Counted from the stretch's first letter, positions 8,939 to 17,776 are shown. The stretch: 64,000 nucleotides of DNA from an uncultured Clostridia bacterium (GCA_948678575.1 CAPPGO010000005.1:77846-141845), one strand, 5' to 3'. Translations and numbers: made by a program. The notes: a model not told the origin generated them from the letters alone.

Positions 8939-9515
8939 GCAAATGACTTTGGTTCTTTGTGGAGTGATATTGCTAGGTGTAGGATTTATGAATTATAATA
9001 CCAACGAAGAAGAAACTTCTTCTGAAATTGCAGTTACAGATGTTGGAAATAGAGTTGGTGATGTACAGCTTGTAAGTAGTAATGCAATTGTGGAAAATGA
9101 AAAATCAAATACTAGTGCTCTTGTAGACAATGAAACCAATTCTACATCAAATAACGAATCATCAAATGACAATTATTTTACTAAAACAAAATTAGAAAGA
9201 GATGAAATGTATTCGAGAATGCTTGAAAGCTATCAAAAAATTATTGAAAATAAAGAATTACCTGAAACACAAAAATCAATTGCAGTACAAGAAATAGATA
9301 AAATAAATAAAGCTCAAAATTCTATTATGATTTCTGAGAATTTAATCGTTAATAAAGGTTTTGAAGATGTTGTTGTTTTGGTAAATAATAATGTGGTAAA
9401 TGTAGTGGTAAAAAGCTCATTTTTGAGTAATGAGGATATTGGAAAAATCCAAAATATAGTTGAAAGGGAATTTGATGTAGATTTATCTAAGGTAAATATA
9501 AGCAGTAAAACTTAA
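8907..9515 (+). CDS. spoIIIAH: SpoIIIAH, partner of SpoIIQ
   Basis: The 202-residue product has an N-terminal membrane helix (about 11-27), a Ser/Asn/Glu-rich linker (about 30-95) and a C-terminal YscJ/FliF-like ring domain (about 100-202). SpoIIIAH crosses the mother-cell-derived membrane and binds SpoIIQ from the forespore side. I chose the ATG at 8907 because AAAGGAGG lies just upstream, inside the end of spoIIIAG; an in-frame ATG at 8880 lacks a ribosome site. It is the last gene of the operon and is followed by a 350-base intergenic region with a candidate RNA. Confidence 0.9.
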   Translation: MEKKINMEKVKQMTLVLCGVILLGVGFMNYNTNEEETSSEIAVTDVGNRVGDVQLVSSNAIVENEKSNTSALVDNETNSTSNNESSNDNYFTKTKLERDEMYSRMLESYQKIIENKELPETQKSIAVQEIDKINKAQNSIMISENLIVNKGFEDVVVLVNNNVVNVVVKSSFLSNEDIGKIQNIVEREFDVDLSKVNISSKT

Positions 9516-9584
9516 AATAGTTATTAATAACAAATAAGAATTTGTTAAATTAAAGTATGTCAAGCAAGGTATTATAATATAAAA

Positions 9585-9770
9585 ATTGAATTCAATGATG
9601 AATGCAATTTGAAGTAAATTAGAAATTGCTAATATATTTAATGAGAAATGTTCATGTTGAACGAAGTAAGTACTAAGTGAAAGAGGCTCATTAAATATAT
9701 TTTGCAATTTTTTTTTGCTGTAATGAAGCTGAGGAGTATAATGAAATATTTATATTATATTTCATTTTTG
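9585..9770 (+). ncRNA. Candidate structured RNA, copy 1
   Basis: A TATAAT box at 9573-9578 precedes about 185 bases that share conserved islands and covarying stems with the element on the opposite strand at 51547-51748. Conserved: GAATGCAA (9600-9607), the apical block with GAACGAAGT and ACTAAGTGAAAGAGGC (9658-9687), and GTAATG...GAGGAG...TAATGAAA (9720-9746). Stem AAATTGC (9623-9629)/GCAATTT (9704-9710) continues as AATATATTTAATGAG (9631-9645)/CTCATTAAATATATT (9687-9701). An inner GTTCA/TGAAC hairpin sits at 9650-9662. It ends in an AATGAAATAT/ATATTTCATT hairpin plus T-run. It is probably an independent RNA; I cannot assign an Rfam family. Confidence 0.6.
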
Positions 9771-9790
9771 TATTATTTTTCACTAAATTG

Positions 9791-9819
9791 TTGAAATTTG
9801 CATAATATAAATATATAAT
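9791..9819 (+). promoter_or_regulatory. Sigma-A promoter of glmM
   Basis: TTGAAA and TATAAT are separated by 17 bases, about 46 bases before the glmM start. Confidence 0.75.
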
Positions 9820-9865
9820 AATAAGGACTAAAATTAGATACGAGATACAGGAGGTTTTAAGGGCA

Positions 9866-11221
9866 TTGAGAAAATATTTTGGAACAGATGGTATTAGAAG
9901 AATAGCTAATACTGAGTTAACACCAGATTTAGTTTTTAGAGTGGCAAAAGCAGGAGCTTATGTACTTGCAAAACATTCTACACATACACCTACAATTTTA
10001 ATTGGTAGGGATACAAGAATTTCTGGTACACTTATTGAAAGCGCTATGACATCAGGTTTTTTAAGTTATGGAGCAAATGTCAAAAATATAGGAGTTATAC
10101 CTACTCCTGGTGCTGCATATTTAACAAGAGAATTAAATGCTGATGCTTGTGTGGTAATATCAGCATCACATAATACTTTTGAATTTAATGGTGTAAAATA
10201 TTTTAGTAATAAAGGAACAAAAATACCAGACAGTATAGAAGAAGAAATAGAAGAAATTATGGATTCTGATAAATTATCTTCATTAACAGCAGTTGGAAAA
10301 AATATTGGTGTTGCGGAAAATGGAGAAATTTATACAGAAAAATATATAGAATTTTTTGTAGATTTATTTAAAGATGATTTTAAAAATCTGTCAAAAGACT
10401 TTTGTATAGGAATAGACACTGCAAATGGAGCTACATATAAAGTTGCAGAAGAAGTATATAAAAGACTAGGAATCAATTTCAAAATAATAAATAATAATCC
10501 AGATGGAATAAATATAAATGAAAATTGTGGTTCAACACATATTGAAAAAATTTCTAAATTTGTAAAAGAAAATAAATTATCTTTTGGTGTAGCTTATGAT
10601 GGTGATGGAGATAGATGCTTAGCTGTTGATGAAAATGGAGATACTGTTGATGGAGATATAGTAATGGCTATTTTAGCTAACTATTTCCAAAAAGAAGGAA
10701 AATTAAAAAATAACACACTAGTAGCAACTGTTATGAGTAATTTAGGGCTTAACAAATTTACACAAAGTCAAGACATAGACTTTAAACAAACTAAGGTTGG
10801 AGATAGATATGTATTAGAAGAAATGCAAAAAGGTGGATATAATCTTGGTGGAGAGCAATCTGGACATATTATTTTCTTAGACTATAACCCTACTGGTGAC
10901 GGAATTTTAACTTCTTTAATGCTTATTAAGGCTTTAAATGGGCAAAAATTATCAGAAGTAAAAAAAGTGATAAAAATTTATCCACAAGTGTTAATTAATG
11001 CAAAAGTTGCAAATGATAAGAAATTTGATTATGACAAAGATGAAGAAATAAAAAACGAAATTGAAAAATTAGAAGAAGAATTTTTAGAAAATGGTAGAGT
11101 TCTTATTAGAACATCTGGAACAGAGCCAATTGTTAGAGTCATGATAGAAGGAGAAAATCAAGAATACATAACTCAAAAAGCAAAAGCTTTATCAGATTTA
11201 ATTGAAAAGAAATTAAATTAA
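9866..11221 (+). CDS. glmM: Phosphoglucosamine mutase
   Basis: GlmM converts glucosamine-6-phosphate to glucosamine-1-phosphate on the way to UDP-GlcNAc and peptidoglycan. The 451-residue protein has every family motif: phosphoserine loop ISASHN (Ser101), metal-binding DGDGDR (about 242-247), sugar loop GGEQSGH (about 325-331) and phosphate loop RTSGTEP (near 412). The residue after ISASHN is Thr where Pro is usual. The start is TTG, directed by AGGAGG upstream; no ATG fits. The window shows no glmS, so the usual glmS-glmM link is not conserved here. Confidence 0.95.
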   Translation: MRKYFGTDGIRRIANTELTPDLVFRVAKAGAYVLAKHSTHTPTILIGRDTRISGTLIESAMTSGFLSYGANVKNIGVIPTPGAAYLTRELNADACVVISASHNTFEFNGVKYFSNKGTKIPDSIEEEIEEIMDSDKLSSLTAVGKNIGVAENGEIYTEKYIEFFVDLFKDDFKNLSKDFCIGIDTANGATYKVAEEVYKRLGINFKIINNNPDGININENCGSTHIEKISKFVKENKLSFGVAYDGDGDRCLAVDENGDTVDGDIVMAILANYFQKEGKLKNNTLVATVMSNLGLNKFTQSQDIDFKQTKVGDRYVLEEMQKGGYNLGGEQSGHIIFLDYNPTGDGILTSLMLIKALNGQKLSEVKKVIKIYPQVLINAKVANDKKFDYDKDEEIKNEIEKLEEEFLENGRVLIRTSGTEPIVRVMIEGENQEYITQKAKALSDLIEKKLN

Positions 11222-11240
11222 GCTTATGAAAGGATTTTTT

Positions 11241-12596
11241 ATGGAAAGAGAAAATACAAATTTTGGTTTAGTTGGTAGTGCTATTGAAAGAACAAAAGCT
11301 TATCATAATTCTAACACAATAGCTAGATATGATGGAATTTTAGTACCAAATACACAACAGACATTAGATCATTTTGCTAAAAAACATAATATAGAGTTTG
11401 GTAAAAGTACAGATACTTTGGAAGATGATAGACTTCTTAAATATACAGTTCAGAAGATGAATCCAACGAAGAGATTAGAAGAATTTTCAGATTCAACCCA
11501 AGTATATATAATTACTGATGTATCTGGATTTGATATTGGAACTTATGATATGTCAACTGGCGAGTATAGACTGAGCCCAGCAATTATCGAAAGAAATAGA
11601 TATATGATAGATAAATGTGGTGCTCAAGAGTTAAAAGAAGAGTTTGAAAATCCAAATTTATCAAAAGTTATAGAGAAATTAGCAAAAGGGGAAACGTTGG
11701 TGCTTGCTAATGAAGAACAAATTAAGAAAGAAAGACTAAAAAAGGCTAAGGAAAGCTTTAAAAATTCTGGTCAAGACTTTGAACTTGAAGATGATGAGCG
11801 AGATTTAACCGAAGAAGAAAAAGCACTTAATACTTTACCAGAGGGTGCAAAAGCACAAGTATTAAAACTTAGAGATACAGTTGGAACAGAGATTGAAATA
11901 AAAGATATTCTTATTGTTAATTCGCCAACTTCTATATCTGATGAATTAGGTGGAGAAAATAATGGTATAAGCCCTGATGGTGGTCCAGTCATTATGATTA
12001 GGGCAAGTTCCAAAGGAGCAGACAAATTATCAGATGATATGTATGTTTTTCAAGGTGATGAATTATTACCAATTGATGAAAAAAACGAAGATAGATTTGG
12101 AACTTTAATGGATTCACATCAAGGTGAAGGTGTTGTTGGCGAATTACAAGACACAGAAAAAGAAAAAGTTAAAGATGTAATCGCTGATCTTATGGAACAG
12201 CGAAATGTGGAAGTTGAAAGAATGAAAGCTGAAAATCCAGAAGCTGACATTTATGAATTAAAAGAAAAAGAAGTACAAATAAATTTGAAATTATTAGGAA
12301 GTGTACAAACATATATGAAAGAAATTGGATATGAACCAGATGAAGAAATTGGACAAATTGTTGAAAATATTCAATATGAGGCAACCCCAGATAGAATGGA
12401 TGATTTAGATAAAGCCCAGGAGCAAGTCTTAGATGGTATGGCTGCTACTGGACGAGTAGTTGCAGGCGCTGCAATAGGTGCAGTAGCTGTAACAGGAAAA
12501 TTAGCTTCTGATTTAATAAATGGCGAAGAGGAAGTAGAAGATGATGAGCATATGATGAATAGATGGGATAGTGCAAACCCATATATGCATAAATAA
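11241..12596 (+). CDS. Acidic protein of unknown function with Ala/Gly-rich C-terminal segment
   Basis: The 451-residue product is very acidic and lacks a signal peptide. I do not recognise a family. Visible parts are an N-terminal globular region (about 1-140), a charged, probably coiled stretch (about 140-190, EEQIKKERLKKAKESFK), a middle region (about 195-290), a second helical region (about 300-390), and a hydrophobic Ala/Gly segment AGAAIGAVAVTG near 410-425 that could insert into a membrane or membrane-bound assembly. The ATG at 11241 follows AAAGGA; the in-frame ATG at 11226 lies before that site. It is 19 bases after glmM and precedes a small membrane protein, so the two unknowns may work together. 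Confidence 0.75.
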   Translation: MERENTNFGLVGSAIERTKAYHNSNTIARYDGILVPNTQQTLDHFAKKHNIEFGKSTDTLEDDRLLKYTVQKMNPTKRLEEFSDSTQVYIITDVSGFDIGTYDMSTGEYRLSPAIIERNRYMIDKCGAQELKEEFENPNLSKVIEKLAKGETLVLANEEQIKKERLKKAKESFKNSGQDFELEDDERDLTEEEKALNTLPEGAKAQVLKLRDTVGTEIEIKDILIVNSPTSISDELGGENNGISPDGGPVIMIRASSKGADKLSDDMYVFQGDELLPIDEKNEDRFGTLMDSHQGEGVVGELQDTEKEKVKDVIADLMEQRNVEVERMKAENPEADIYELKEKEVQINLKLLGSVQTYMKEIGYEPDEEIGQIVENIQYEATPDRMDDLDKAQEQVLDGMAATGRVVAGAAIGAVAVTGKLASDLINGEEEVEDDEHMMNRWDSANPYMHK

Positions 12597-12615
12597 TATA
12601 CAAAGGAGAAAGAAT

Positions 12616-12936
12616 ATGAATGCTTTAATGATTGTATTTGTAACTATTGCAATGGTTGTTATAATAGCATTGTCAATAAAAATCGAAAATTCAATGTTAC
12701 CAGGAGGTTTAATTTTAGTAAATTTGCTTCTTTTAATATACCATACTTATGTTTTAAATAACATACCAGCAGGTTTTGAAGAAGCTATTTCATCAACATA
12801 TTTATGTATTGCTATGGACTTTTTATGGTTGTTAATTAGTTTTTTAGCTTACTTATGGGTAGATGGTATTACAGCAATTAAATTTAATAAAAAAAGCTAT
12901 GATGATAGCATGGCGTGGTTCTGGGACAAATTATAA
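12616..12936 (+). CDS. Small membrane protein of unknown function
   Basis: The 106-residue product is almost wholly hydrophobic, with three predicted helices (about 2-19, 25-46 and 64-84) and a short C-terminal tail. AAAGGAG precedes the ATG at 12616. It lies 19 bases after the acidic unknown and 11 bases before metG, so it is part of one operon. Its WLLISFLAYLWVDGI segment is not a motif I can assign. Family unknown. Confidence 0.75.
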   Translation: MNALMIVFVTIAMVVIIALSIKIENSMLPGGLILVNLLLLIYHTYVLNNIPAGFEEAISSTYLCIAMDFLWLLISFLAYLWVDGITAIKFNKKSYDDSMAWFWDKL

Positions 12937-12947
12937 GGAGCGAAAAA

Positions 12948-14537
12948 ATGGGAAAAAGAAATATTGTTATAGGTGGCGCATGGCCATATGCAAACAGTTC
13001 TCTACATTTAGGTCATATAGCTGGCTTAATATCAGGGGATGTATTAGCAAGATATTACAGATTAAAGGGAGATAATGTAATTTATGTATCTGGTTCAGAC
13101 TGCCATGGTACGCCAATTACTGAAAGGGCAAAAAAGGAGAAAAAGGATCCTTCTGAAATAGCTAATCATTATCATGAAGAATTTAGTAAAATGTTTAAAG
13201 ATTTGAATTTTTCTTATGATTTATATAGTAAAACAGCTACTGAATATCATAAAGATCGAGTAGAGCAACTATTTAGAAAATTATATGATAATGGTTATAT
13301 ATATGAAAAAATAGAACCACAAGCTTTTTGTGAACATTGCAATCACTTTTTATCTGATAGAGAAATTAAGCTTACTTGTCCAGTGTGTGGGGAGGAAACT
13401 AAGGGAGATCAATGTGACAAATGTTTACATGTTCCTACAACGGATGAATTAAAAAAAGGTGTATGTATAGATTGTGGCAATAAAACAGTTGAGAAAGATA
13501 ATAAAAATTTATATATAAAATTATCAGCTTTTCAAAATGCAATTGAAGAACATACTAAAAAAGTAAACAGCGAATGGAGAGTAAATGCTAGAAATGAAAC
13601 AGAAAAATATTTAAAACAAGGTTTATTAGATAGAGCTGTTACTCGTGATTTATCTTGGGGTGTTAATGTACCTGTTGATGGATATGAAAATAAAAGATTG
13701 TATGTTTGGATAGATGCAGTTTTAGGATATCTTACAAACACAATGAAGGTATGTGAAGAAAGAGGCTTGAATTGGGAAGACTTTTGGAAAGAAGGTCATA
13801 ATAATAAAATATATATGTGTCATGGAAAAGATAATATTATGTTTCATAGTATAATATTAAATGCATTACTTATGGGACAAGAAGATAATTATCATTTAGT
13901 AGACACAATAGTTTCAGCAGAATATTTGAATTTTAATGATCAAAAATTTTCAAAAAGCAAAGGAATTGGAATGACAGCTATTGAAGCTATTGAAAAATAC
14001 AATTCTGATTCTTTAAGATATCATTTAATAGCAAATGGTCCAGAGAAAAAAGATACAAATTTCACTATTCAAGATTTTGAAGCAACACATAATAGTGAAA
14101 TTGTAAATAAATTTGGAAATTTAGTAAATAGAACACTTAAATTTAAAGGACTTGAAGAATTACCAATAGGTCAAATTGATGAAGATATTAAACAAGAAAT
14201 TATTAAAACTTATGAAAATGTTGGAAGTTTAATTGAAAAATTAGAATTTAGAGAAGCAGTAAGAAAAATAGTTGAATTAGTTGAAAAAGCTAATAAATTT
14301 TATGATGATAAGCAACCCTGGGTAGCTAAAAAAGAAAATATTGAAGAATTTAATAACATTATATATACTTGTGCGGTTGTAATTGTTAATTTATCAAATT
14401 TATTTGAACCAATTATGCCTAATGCTTGTGCAAAAATTCGTGAATTTTTAGAAATTGAAAGTCCTTCTTGGGAATATATAGAGCCAAAAGCTAATTTGAA
14501 ATTGGACAAAGTAGAACCTTTATTTAGCAGAATATAA
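12948..14537 (+). CDS. metG: Methionyl-tRNA synthetase
   Basis: MetG charges tRNA-Met, including the initiator. The 529-residue class I synthetase has HLGH (HIGH motif, about residues 20-23), the connective-peptide zinc knuckle region with four cysteine pairs (CEHC, CPVC, CDKC, CIDC, about 124-190) and the KFSKS form of KMSKS (about 338-342), then an anticodon-binding helical domain. It ends without the C-terminal OB-fold tRNA-binding (EMAP-like) domain found in many longer MetG proteins. AAGGAG precedes the ATG at 12948; the upstream in-frame extension overlaps the previous gene and is not used. No T-box fits in the 11-base gap before it. Confidence 0.95.
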   Translation: MGKRNIVIGGAWPYANSSLHLGHIAGLISGDVLARYYRLKGDNVIYVSGSDCHGTPITERAKKEKKDPSEIANHYHEEFSKMFKDLNFSYDLYSKTATEYHKDRVEQLFRKLYDNGYIYEKIEPQAFCEHCNHFLSDREIKLTCPVCGEETKGDQCDKCLHVPTTDELKKGVCIDCGNKTVEKDNKNLYIKLSAFQNAIEEHTKKVNSEWRVNARNETEKYLKQGLLDRAVTRDLSWGVNVPVDGYENKRLYVWIDAVLGYLTNTMKVCEERGLNWEDFWKEGHNNKIYMCHGKDNIMFHSIILNALLMGQEDNYHLVDTIVSAEYLNFNDQKFSKSKGIGMTAIEAIEKYNSDSLRYHLIANGPEKKDTNFTIQDFEATHNSEIVNKFGNLVNRTLKFKGLEELPIGQIDEDIKQEIIKTYENVGSLIEKLEFREAVRKIVELVEKANKFYDDKQPWVAKKENIEEFNNIIYTCAVVIVNLSNLFEPIMPNACAKIREFLEIESPSWEYIEPKANLKLDKVEPLFSRI

Positions 14538-14556
14538 TTTTAAGGAATGAAATAAA

Positions 14557-15234
14557 ATGGGAAATTTATTTGTTATAGATGGCACAGATGGAAGTGGAAA
14601 ACAAACTCAATTTGAAAAATTAAAAGATAGACTTTCAAATGCTGGAATAGAATATAAAACTGTTTCTTTTCCAAACTATGATAGTCCATCATCAAGTTTA
14701 GTAAAAATGTATTTATCAGGTGAGTTTGGAGAAAATGCAAAAGATGTAAGCCCTTATATAGCTTCAACTTTTTATGCAGCAGATAGATATGCAACTTTTA
14801 AAAAAGATTTAGAAGAATATTATAATAACGGTGGAATCATATTAGCAGATAGATATACTACTGCCAATATGGTACATCAAGCTGGAAAGATAGAAGATGA
14901 AGCAGAACGAGAAAAATTTATATCATGGCTTTTTGATTTAGAATTTAATATTTATGGACTTCCTAAACCAAGCAAGGTATTTTTCTTAAATATGCCACCT
15001 GAAAAAACAATAAAACTTATGGAAGGTAGAGAAAATAAGTTTTCTCATAATGAAACCAAAGATATTCATGAGAGAGATAAATCTCATTTAATAGACAGCT
15101 ATAATGCAGCATGTAGTGTTGCTAAAAAATATGGTTGGTATGAAGTAAAATGTTGTCAAAATGATGAGATAAGAACAATAGATGATATACATGAAGAGAT
15201 ATATAACGAAGTAAAGAGGGTATTAAATAAATAG
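14557..15234 (+). CDS. tmk: Thymidylate kinase
   Basis: This 225-residue protein phosphorylates dTMP to dTDP. The P-loop is DGTDGSGKQTQ (about 8-18), the DR motif with substrate contacts is LADRYTTANMVHQ (about 95-107), and a lid follows near 150-165. The length and the Gln after the P-loop lysine suit the clostridial branch. Start ATG follows AAGGAATG 13 bases upstream. The stop codon overlaps the GTG of the nucleotidyltransferase gene by one base, implying coupling. Confidence 0.9.
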   Translation: MGNLFVIDGTDGSGKQTQFEKLKDRLSNAGIEYKTVSFPNYDSPSSSLVKMYLSGEFGENAKDVSPYIASTFYAADRYATFKKDLEEYYNNGGIILADRYTTANMVHQAGKIEDEAEREKFISWLFDLEFNIYGLPKPSKVFFLNMPPEKTIKLMEGRENKFSHNETKDIHERDKSHLIDSYNAACSVAKKYGWYEVKCCQNDEIRTIDDIHEEIYNEVKRVLNK

Positions 15235-15737
15235 TGAAAAAACTAGGATTTTTTGGAGGATGCTTTAATCCTCCAACTGTTGCTCATATAGAACTTATCG
15301 AAAAAGCTATTAAAGAGAATAATTTAGATATGGTATATTTTGTTCCAATGGGAGACTTATATAAAAAAGAGAACCTTATTTTGGCAAATCATAGAGTAAA
15401 TATGTTGAAATTGGCAATAAAAGAAAAAATGGACATATTAACTATTTCAGTTGATAGCAAAAAAGAATTACAAGCAATAGATACTTTTAGAATTATACAA
15501 GAAAAATTTAATCAAAGTGATAACTATTTTATTATGGGTTCAGACAATTTTGAAAAAATAAAATTTTGGAAAAATTCTGATGAACTATTAAATAATTATA
15601 AATACATTATTTTAAAAAGAGATAATAATATAAGTTCAAGTAAAGTGAGAGATAAAGTAAAAAATATTGAAGATGTAAGCCAATTTATTTGTAAGGATGT
15701 TGAACACTACATTTTAGAAAATAAGCTATATAAATAA
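15234..15737 (+). CDS. NadD-like nucleotidyltransferase (paralogue 1)
   Basis: The 167-residue protein has the nucleotidyl-transferase fold signature GGCFNPPTVAH (about 8-18), a T/HxGH-like ATP site, and the second phosphate-contacting motif ISSSKVRDKV near 134-143. It resembles nicotinate-mononucleotide adenylyltransferase (NadD) but is about 35 residues shorter than the second copy at 23412, which sits beside nadE and is the better NadD. It may act on another nucleotide or be a redundant NadD. The start is GTG overlapping tmk's stop. Confidence 0.75.
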   Translation: MKKLGFFGGCFNPPTVAHIELIEKAIKENNLDMVYFVPMGDLYKKENLILANHRVNMLKLAIKEKMDILTISVDSKKELQAIDTFRIIQEKFNQSDNYFIMGSDNFEKIKFWKNSDELLNNYKYIILKRDNNISSSKVRDKVKNIEDVSQFICKDVEHYILENKLYK

Positions 15738-15758
15738 TTTGTATAGCAAAGGAGTTTT

Positions 15759-17399
15759 ATGAGAGGTAAAATTGTAAACTTATGTATAGGTTTTTTGAAT
15801 ATACTGTTTGGAGTACTGTTATTAGTATATACACTTAATGTGCCACAAGACCAGACTTTACTTACGGTTCAAGAAAATTTCGTAGCAAAAATAATTTTAT
15901 TTGCAATATATGCAGTTTTAGCTGTGGTGTTTGCAATTGATGTTATTCAGTACTATAATCATGTAAAAGATAACACCTTTAAAACAGGTTATATGATTGC
16001 TCTTTTTGCTATAAGTTTTATTTTTATTAAACAGCCAGCTATTGCAAGTTTTACAATAATTTCTGGAATCATTATTGTTTTTAATAGTTTGAGAGAAAAC
16101 TTAGTTGAGATAGATAGTACAACAGCAATTTCAGTTACAGTATTAGTTATGGCAGTGATAGTAATTTTAATGGGGGTTAGTTTAAGTTATAAACAAATTG
16201 GAAATTATATAAAAGATAAAGAAAATGAAAACGAATTAGAATATAAATCTACATTCTTTAAATATATTACAGAGCTTGGAATAGATGATGTTTATATAAA
16301 TCTAAAAAGAGATGGAAAATATGGATATATAAATCAAGATGGAAATGTAGTAATAGATTTTAAATATGATTATGCTAGTCCTTTTGTAAAAATTGTACAG
16401 TACAACAAAATTTTTGATATTGCACTTGTTTGTGAAGATGGAAGATCAAAAATTATATTAAAAAATGAAAGAGAAGTAATGACATATAGAACAGAATCTT
16501 CTGATGAAAATTATTCTGCAAAATGGCAAGAATTAGAAAATATTTATAAACAAACATTAGGGCAAGGTACAGATATGGAAACAGAAGTTCCTTATATAAC
16601 AAATAGTATTACAAGAGTACCAGCATATAAAGAAGATTTTGAAGAAGAATACACATATAGATATGATTATAATGAAGAATATGATGTTTTAGTTACACAA
16701 TCAACTTTGGGATTAGGTGACAAATATGAGTTAGCTAAAAAAGATAATTTGGAAATAAAATTAGAATTAGATGCAAAAAATTTATCTTATGATGAACATT
16801 ATTTATACTTATTTAGTAATGGAACAATTCCATTTTATGATATTGCTAATAGAGAGCAAGGTTGGTTTACACATTATGGTAAAAAGAATTCAATGATGGG
16901 AAAAGCTCAAATATTGGAATTTTTTGGAGAAAGAATGTTAATTAAAAACTATAATGATAAGACAACATATTTCATAGATGAAAATGGTGAAATGCTATCA
17001 GAAGCTTATAGAAATATTTATATTTGCAAGAACAAAGAAAGATATATTGTAAAAACATTAGAAAATAAATATAAAATAATTGATACAGATTATAATAAAG
17101 TAATAGAAAATGAATATGATGTATTAGATGCATATCTAGCTAATTATGGATTATATATAGTTACAAATGTAGATGAAGAAATTGAATTTAACGATTATGG
17201 ATTTGCTAAAATGAATTTTTCAATTATAAATTCAAATGGAGATGTAATTATAGATAATGTTGAACAAGTGTACAAAAATTTTTATCAAATATCAAATGAT
17301 AAAAGTGTAGCTTATGCAACAAGATATTCTCAATTTCTAGATAATTTGAAATCGATTGAATACAATTTTGTAGGAGATAGTTTCTATAAAAATTATTAA
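15759..17399 (+). CDS. Membrane protein with WG-repeat-like extracytoplasmic region
   Basis: The 546-residue protein has four N-terminal membrane helices (about 4-26, 41-60, 72-105 as one or two segments, and 120-142) followed by a large soluble region from 150 on. Within that region KRDGKYGYINQDGNVVIDFKY is a clear WG/KWG-type repeat, and ENKYKIIDTDYNKVIENEYD and FSIINSNGDVIIDN are weaker copies. WG repeats form beta-propeller-like folds at bacterial surfaces. AAAGGAG precedes the ATG. Function is unknown; an envelope sensor or binding protein is plausible. Confidence 0.7.
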   Translation: MRGKIVNLCIGFLNILFGVLLLVYTLNVPQDQTLLTVQENFVAKIILFAIYAVLAVVFAIDVIQYYNHVKDNTFKTGYMIALFAISFIFIKQPAIASFTIISGIIIVFNSLRENLVEIDSTTAISVTVLVMAVIVILMGVSLSYKQIGNYIKDKENENELEYKSTFFKYITELGIDDVYINLKRDGKYGYINQDGNVVIDFKYDYASPFVKIVQYNKIFDIALVCEDGRSKIILKNEREVMTYRTESSDENYSAKWQELENIYKQTLGQGTDMETEVPYITNSITRVPAYKEDFEEEYTYRYDYNEEYDVLVTQSTLGLGDKYELAKKDNLEIKLELDAKNLSYDEHYLYLFSNGTIPFYDIANREQGWFTHYGKKNSMMGKAQILEFFGERMLIKNYNDKTTYFIDENGEMLSEAYRNIYICKNKERYIVKTLENKYKIIDTDYNKVIENEYDVLDAYLANYGLYIVTNVDEEIEFNDYGFAKMNFSIINSNGDVIIDNVEQVYKNFYQISNDKSVAYATRYSQFLDNLKSIEYNFVGDSFYKNY

Positions 17400-17435
17400 A
17401 AAAATGTATTAAAAAAGTTTTTCTGCACATAATAA

Positions 17436-17461
17436 AATTAAGTAAGGAAACTTACTTAATT
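17436..17461 (+). promoter_or_regulatory. 11-bp hairpin with GAAA tetraloop in the leader of the DUF1540-like gene
   Basis: AATTAAGTAAG pairs perfectly with CTTACTTAATT around a GNRA-type GAAA loop. No T-run follows, so it is not a classical terminator. It ends six bases before the GGGGG ribosome site of the next gene and could stabilise the transcript or control access. Confidence 0.6.
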
Positions 17462-17481
17462 ATTTAAGGGGGAAACGAAGA

Positions 17482-17640
17482 ATGAAATCACAAAGAATTA
17501 ATTGTACAGTTTGTAGTTGTAAACACAATGAAGAAAATTGTACTTGTAGTTTACCTCAAATAGATGTGTGTGCTTGTGAAAATTGCTCAAGTGGATTACC
17601 TGATGAATCAAAATGTGGAAGTTATGAGTGCAAGAAATAG
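17482..17640 (+). CDS. Cysteine-rich DUF1540-type small protein
   Basis: This 52-residue protein has ten cysteines, spaced as CTVCSC, CTC, CACENC and C...C. The arrangement, ending with a GSYEC-like motif, is that of DUF1540 proteins, common in sporulating Firmicutes and probably metal-binding. A purine-rich AAGGGGG site precedes the ATG. The gene has its own terminator. It was recognised from cysteine spacing; metal and role are unknown. Confidence 0.8.
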   Translation: MKSQRINCTVCSCKHNEENCTCSLPQIDVCACENCSSGLPDESKCGSYECKK

Positions 17641-17650
17641 CGCAGAGGAA

Positions 17651-17676
17651 GTCTGAAAATTATTTTCAGGCTTTTT
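17651..17676 (+). terminator. Rho-independent terminator of the DUF1540-like gene
   Basis: GTCTGAAAAT pairs with ATTTTCAGGC (one G-T pair) followed by TTTTTC, eleven bases after the stop. Confidence 0.85.
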
Positions 17677-17680
17677 CTTT

Positions 17681-17758
17681 ATATAAAATTCTCTTATAGT
17701 AATAGCAAAAACAATGTATATGATAAGGAAGAATATTTGCTATGTGTGAATTTTATAT
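17681..17758 (+). other. Nested inverted repeats upstream of the fba promoter
   Basis: ATATAAAATTC (17681-17691) pairs perfectly with GAATTTTATAT (17748-17758), and inside it TAGCAAA (17703-17709) pairs with TTTGCTA (17736-17742). No coding frame is seen. It lies between a terminator and a promoter, so it is either a small RNA or an operator-like DNA element. Confidence 0.4.
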
Positions 17759-17776
17759 GAAATAATAATGATATTC

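Noticed and set aside
9516..9865. glmS ribozyme or another known riboswitch before glmM
   Set aside because: The element ends in its own terminator before the glmM promoter and a second copy sits in an unrelated location on the other strand; no glmS ribozyme motif was recognised.
12937..12947. T-box leader of metG
   Set aside because: Only 11 bases separate metG from the upstream gene.
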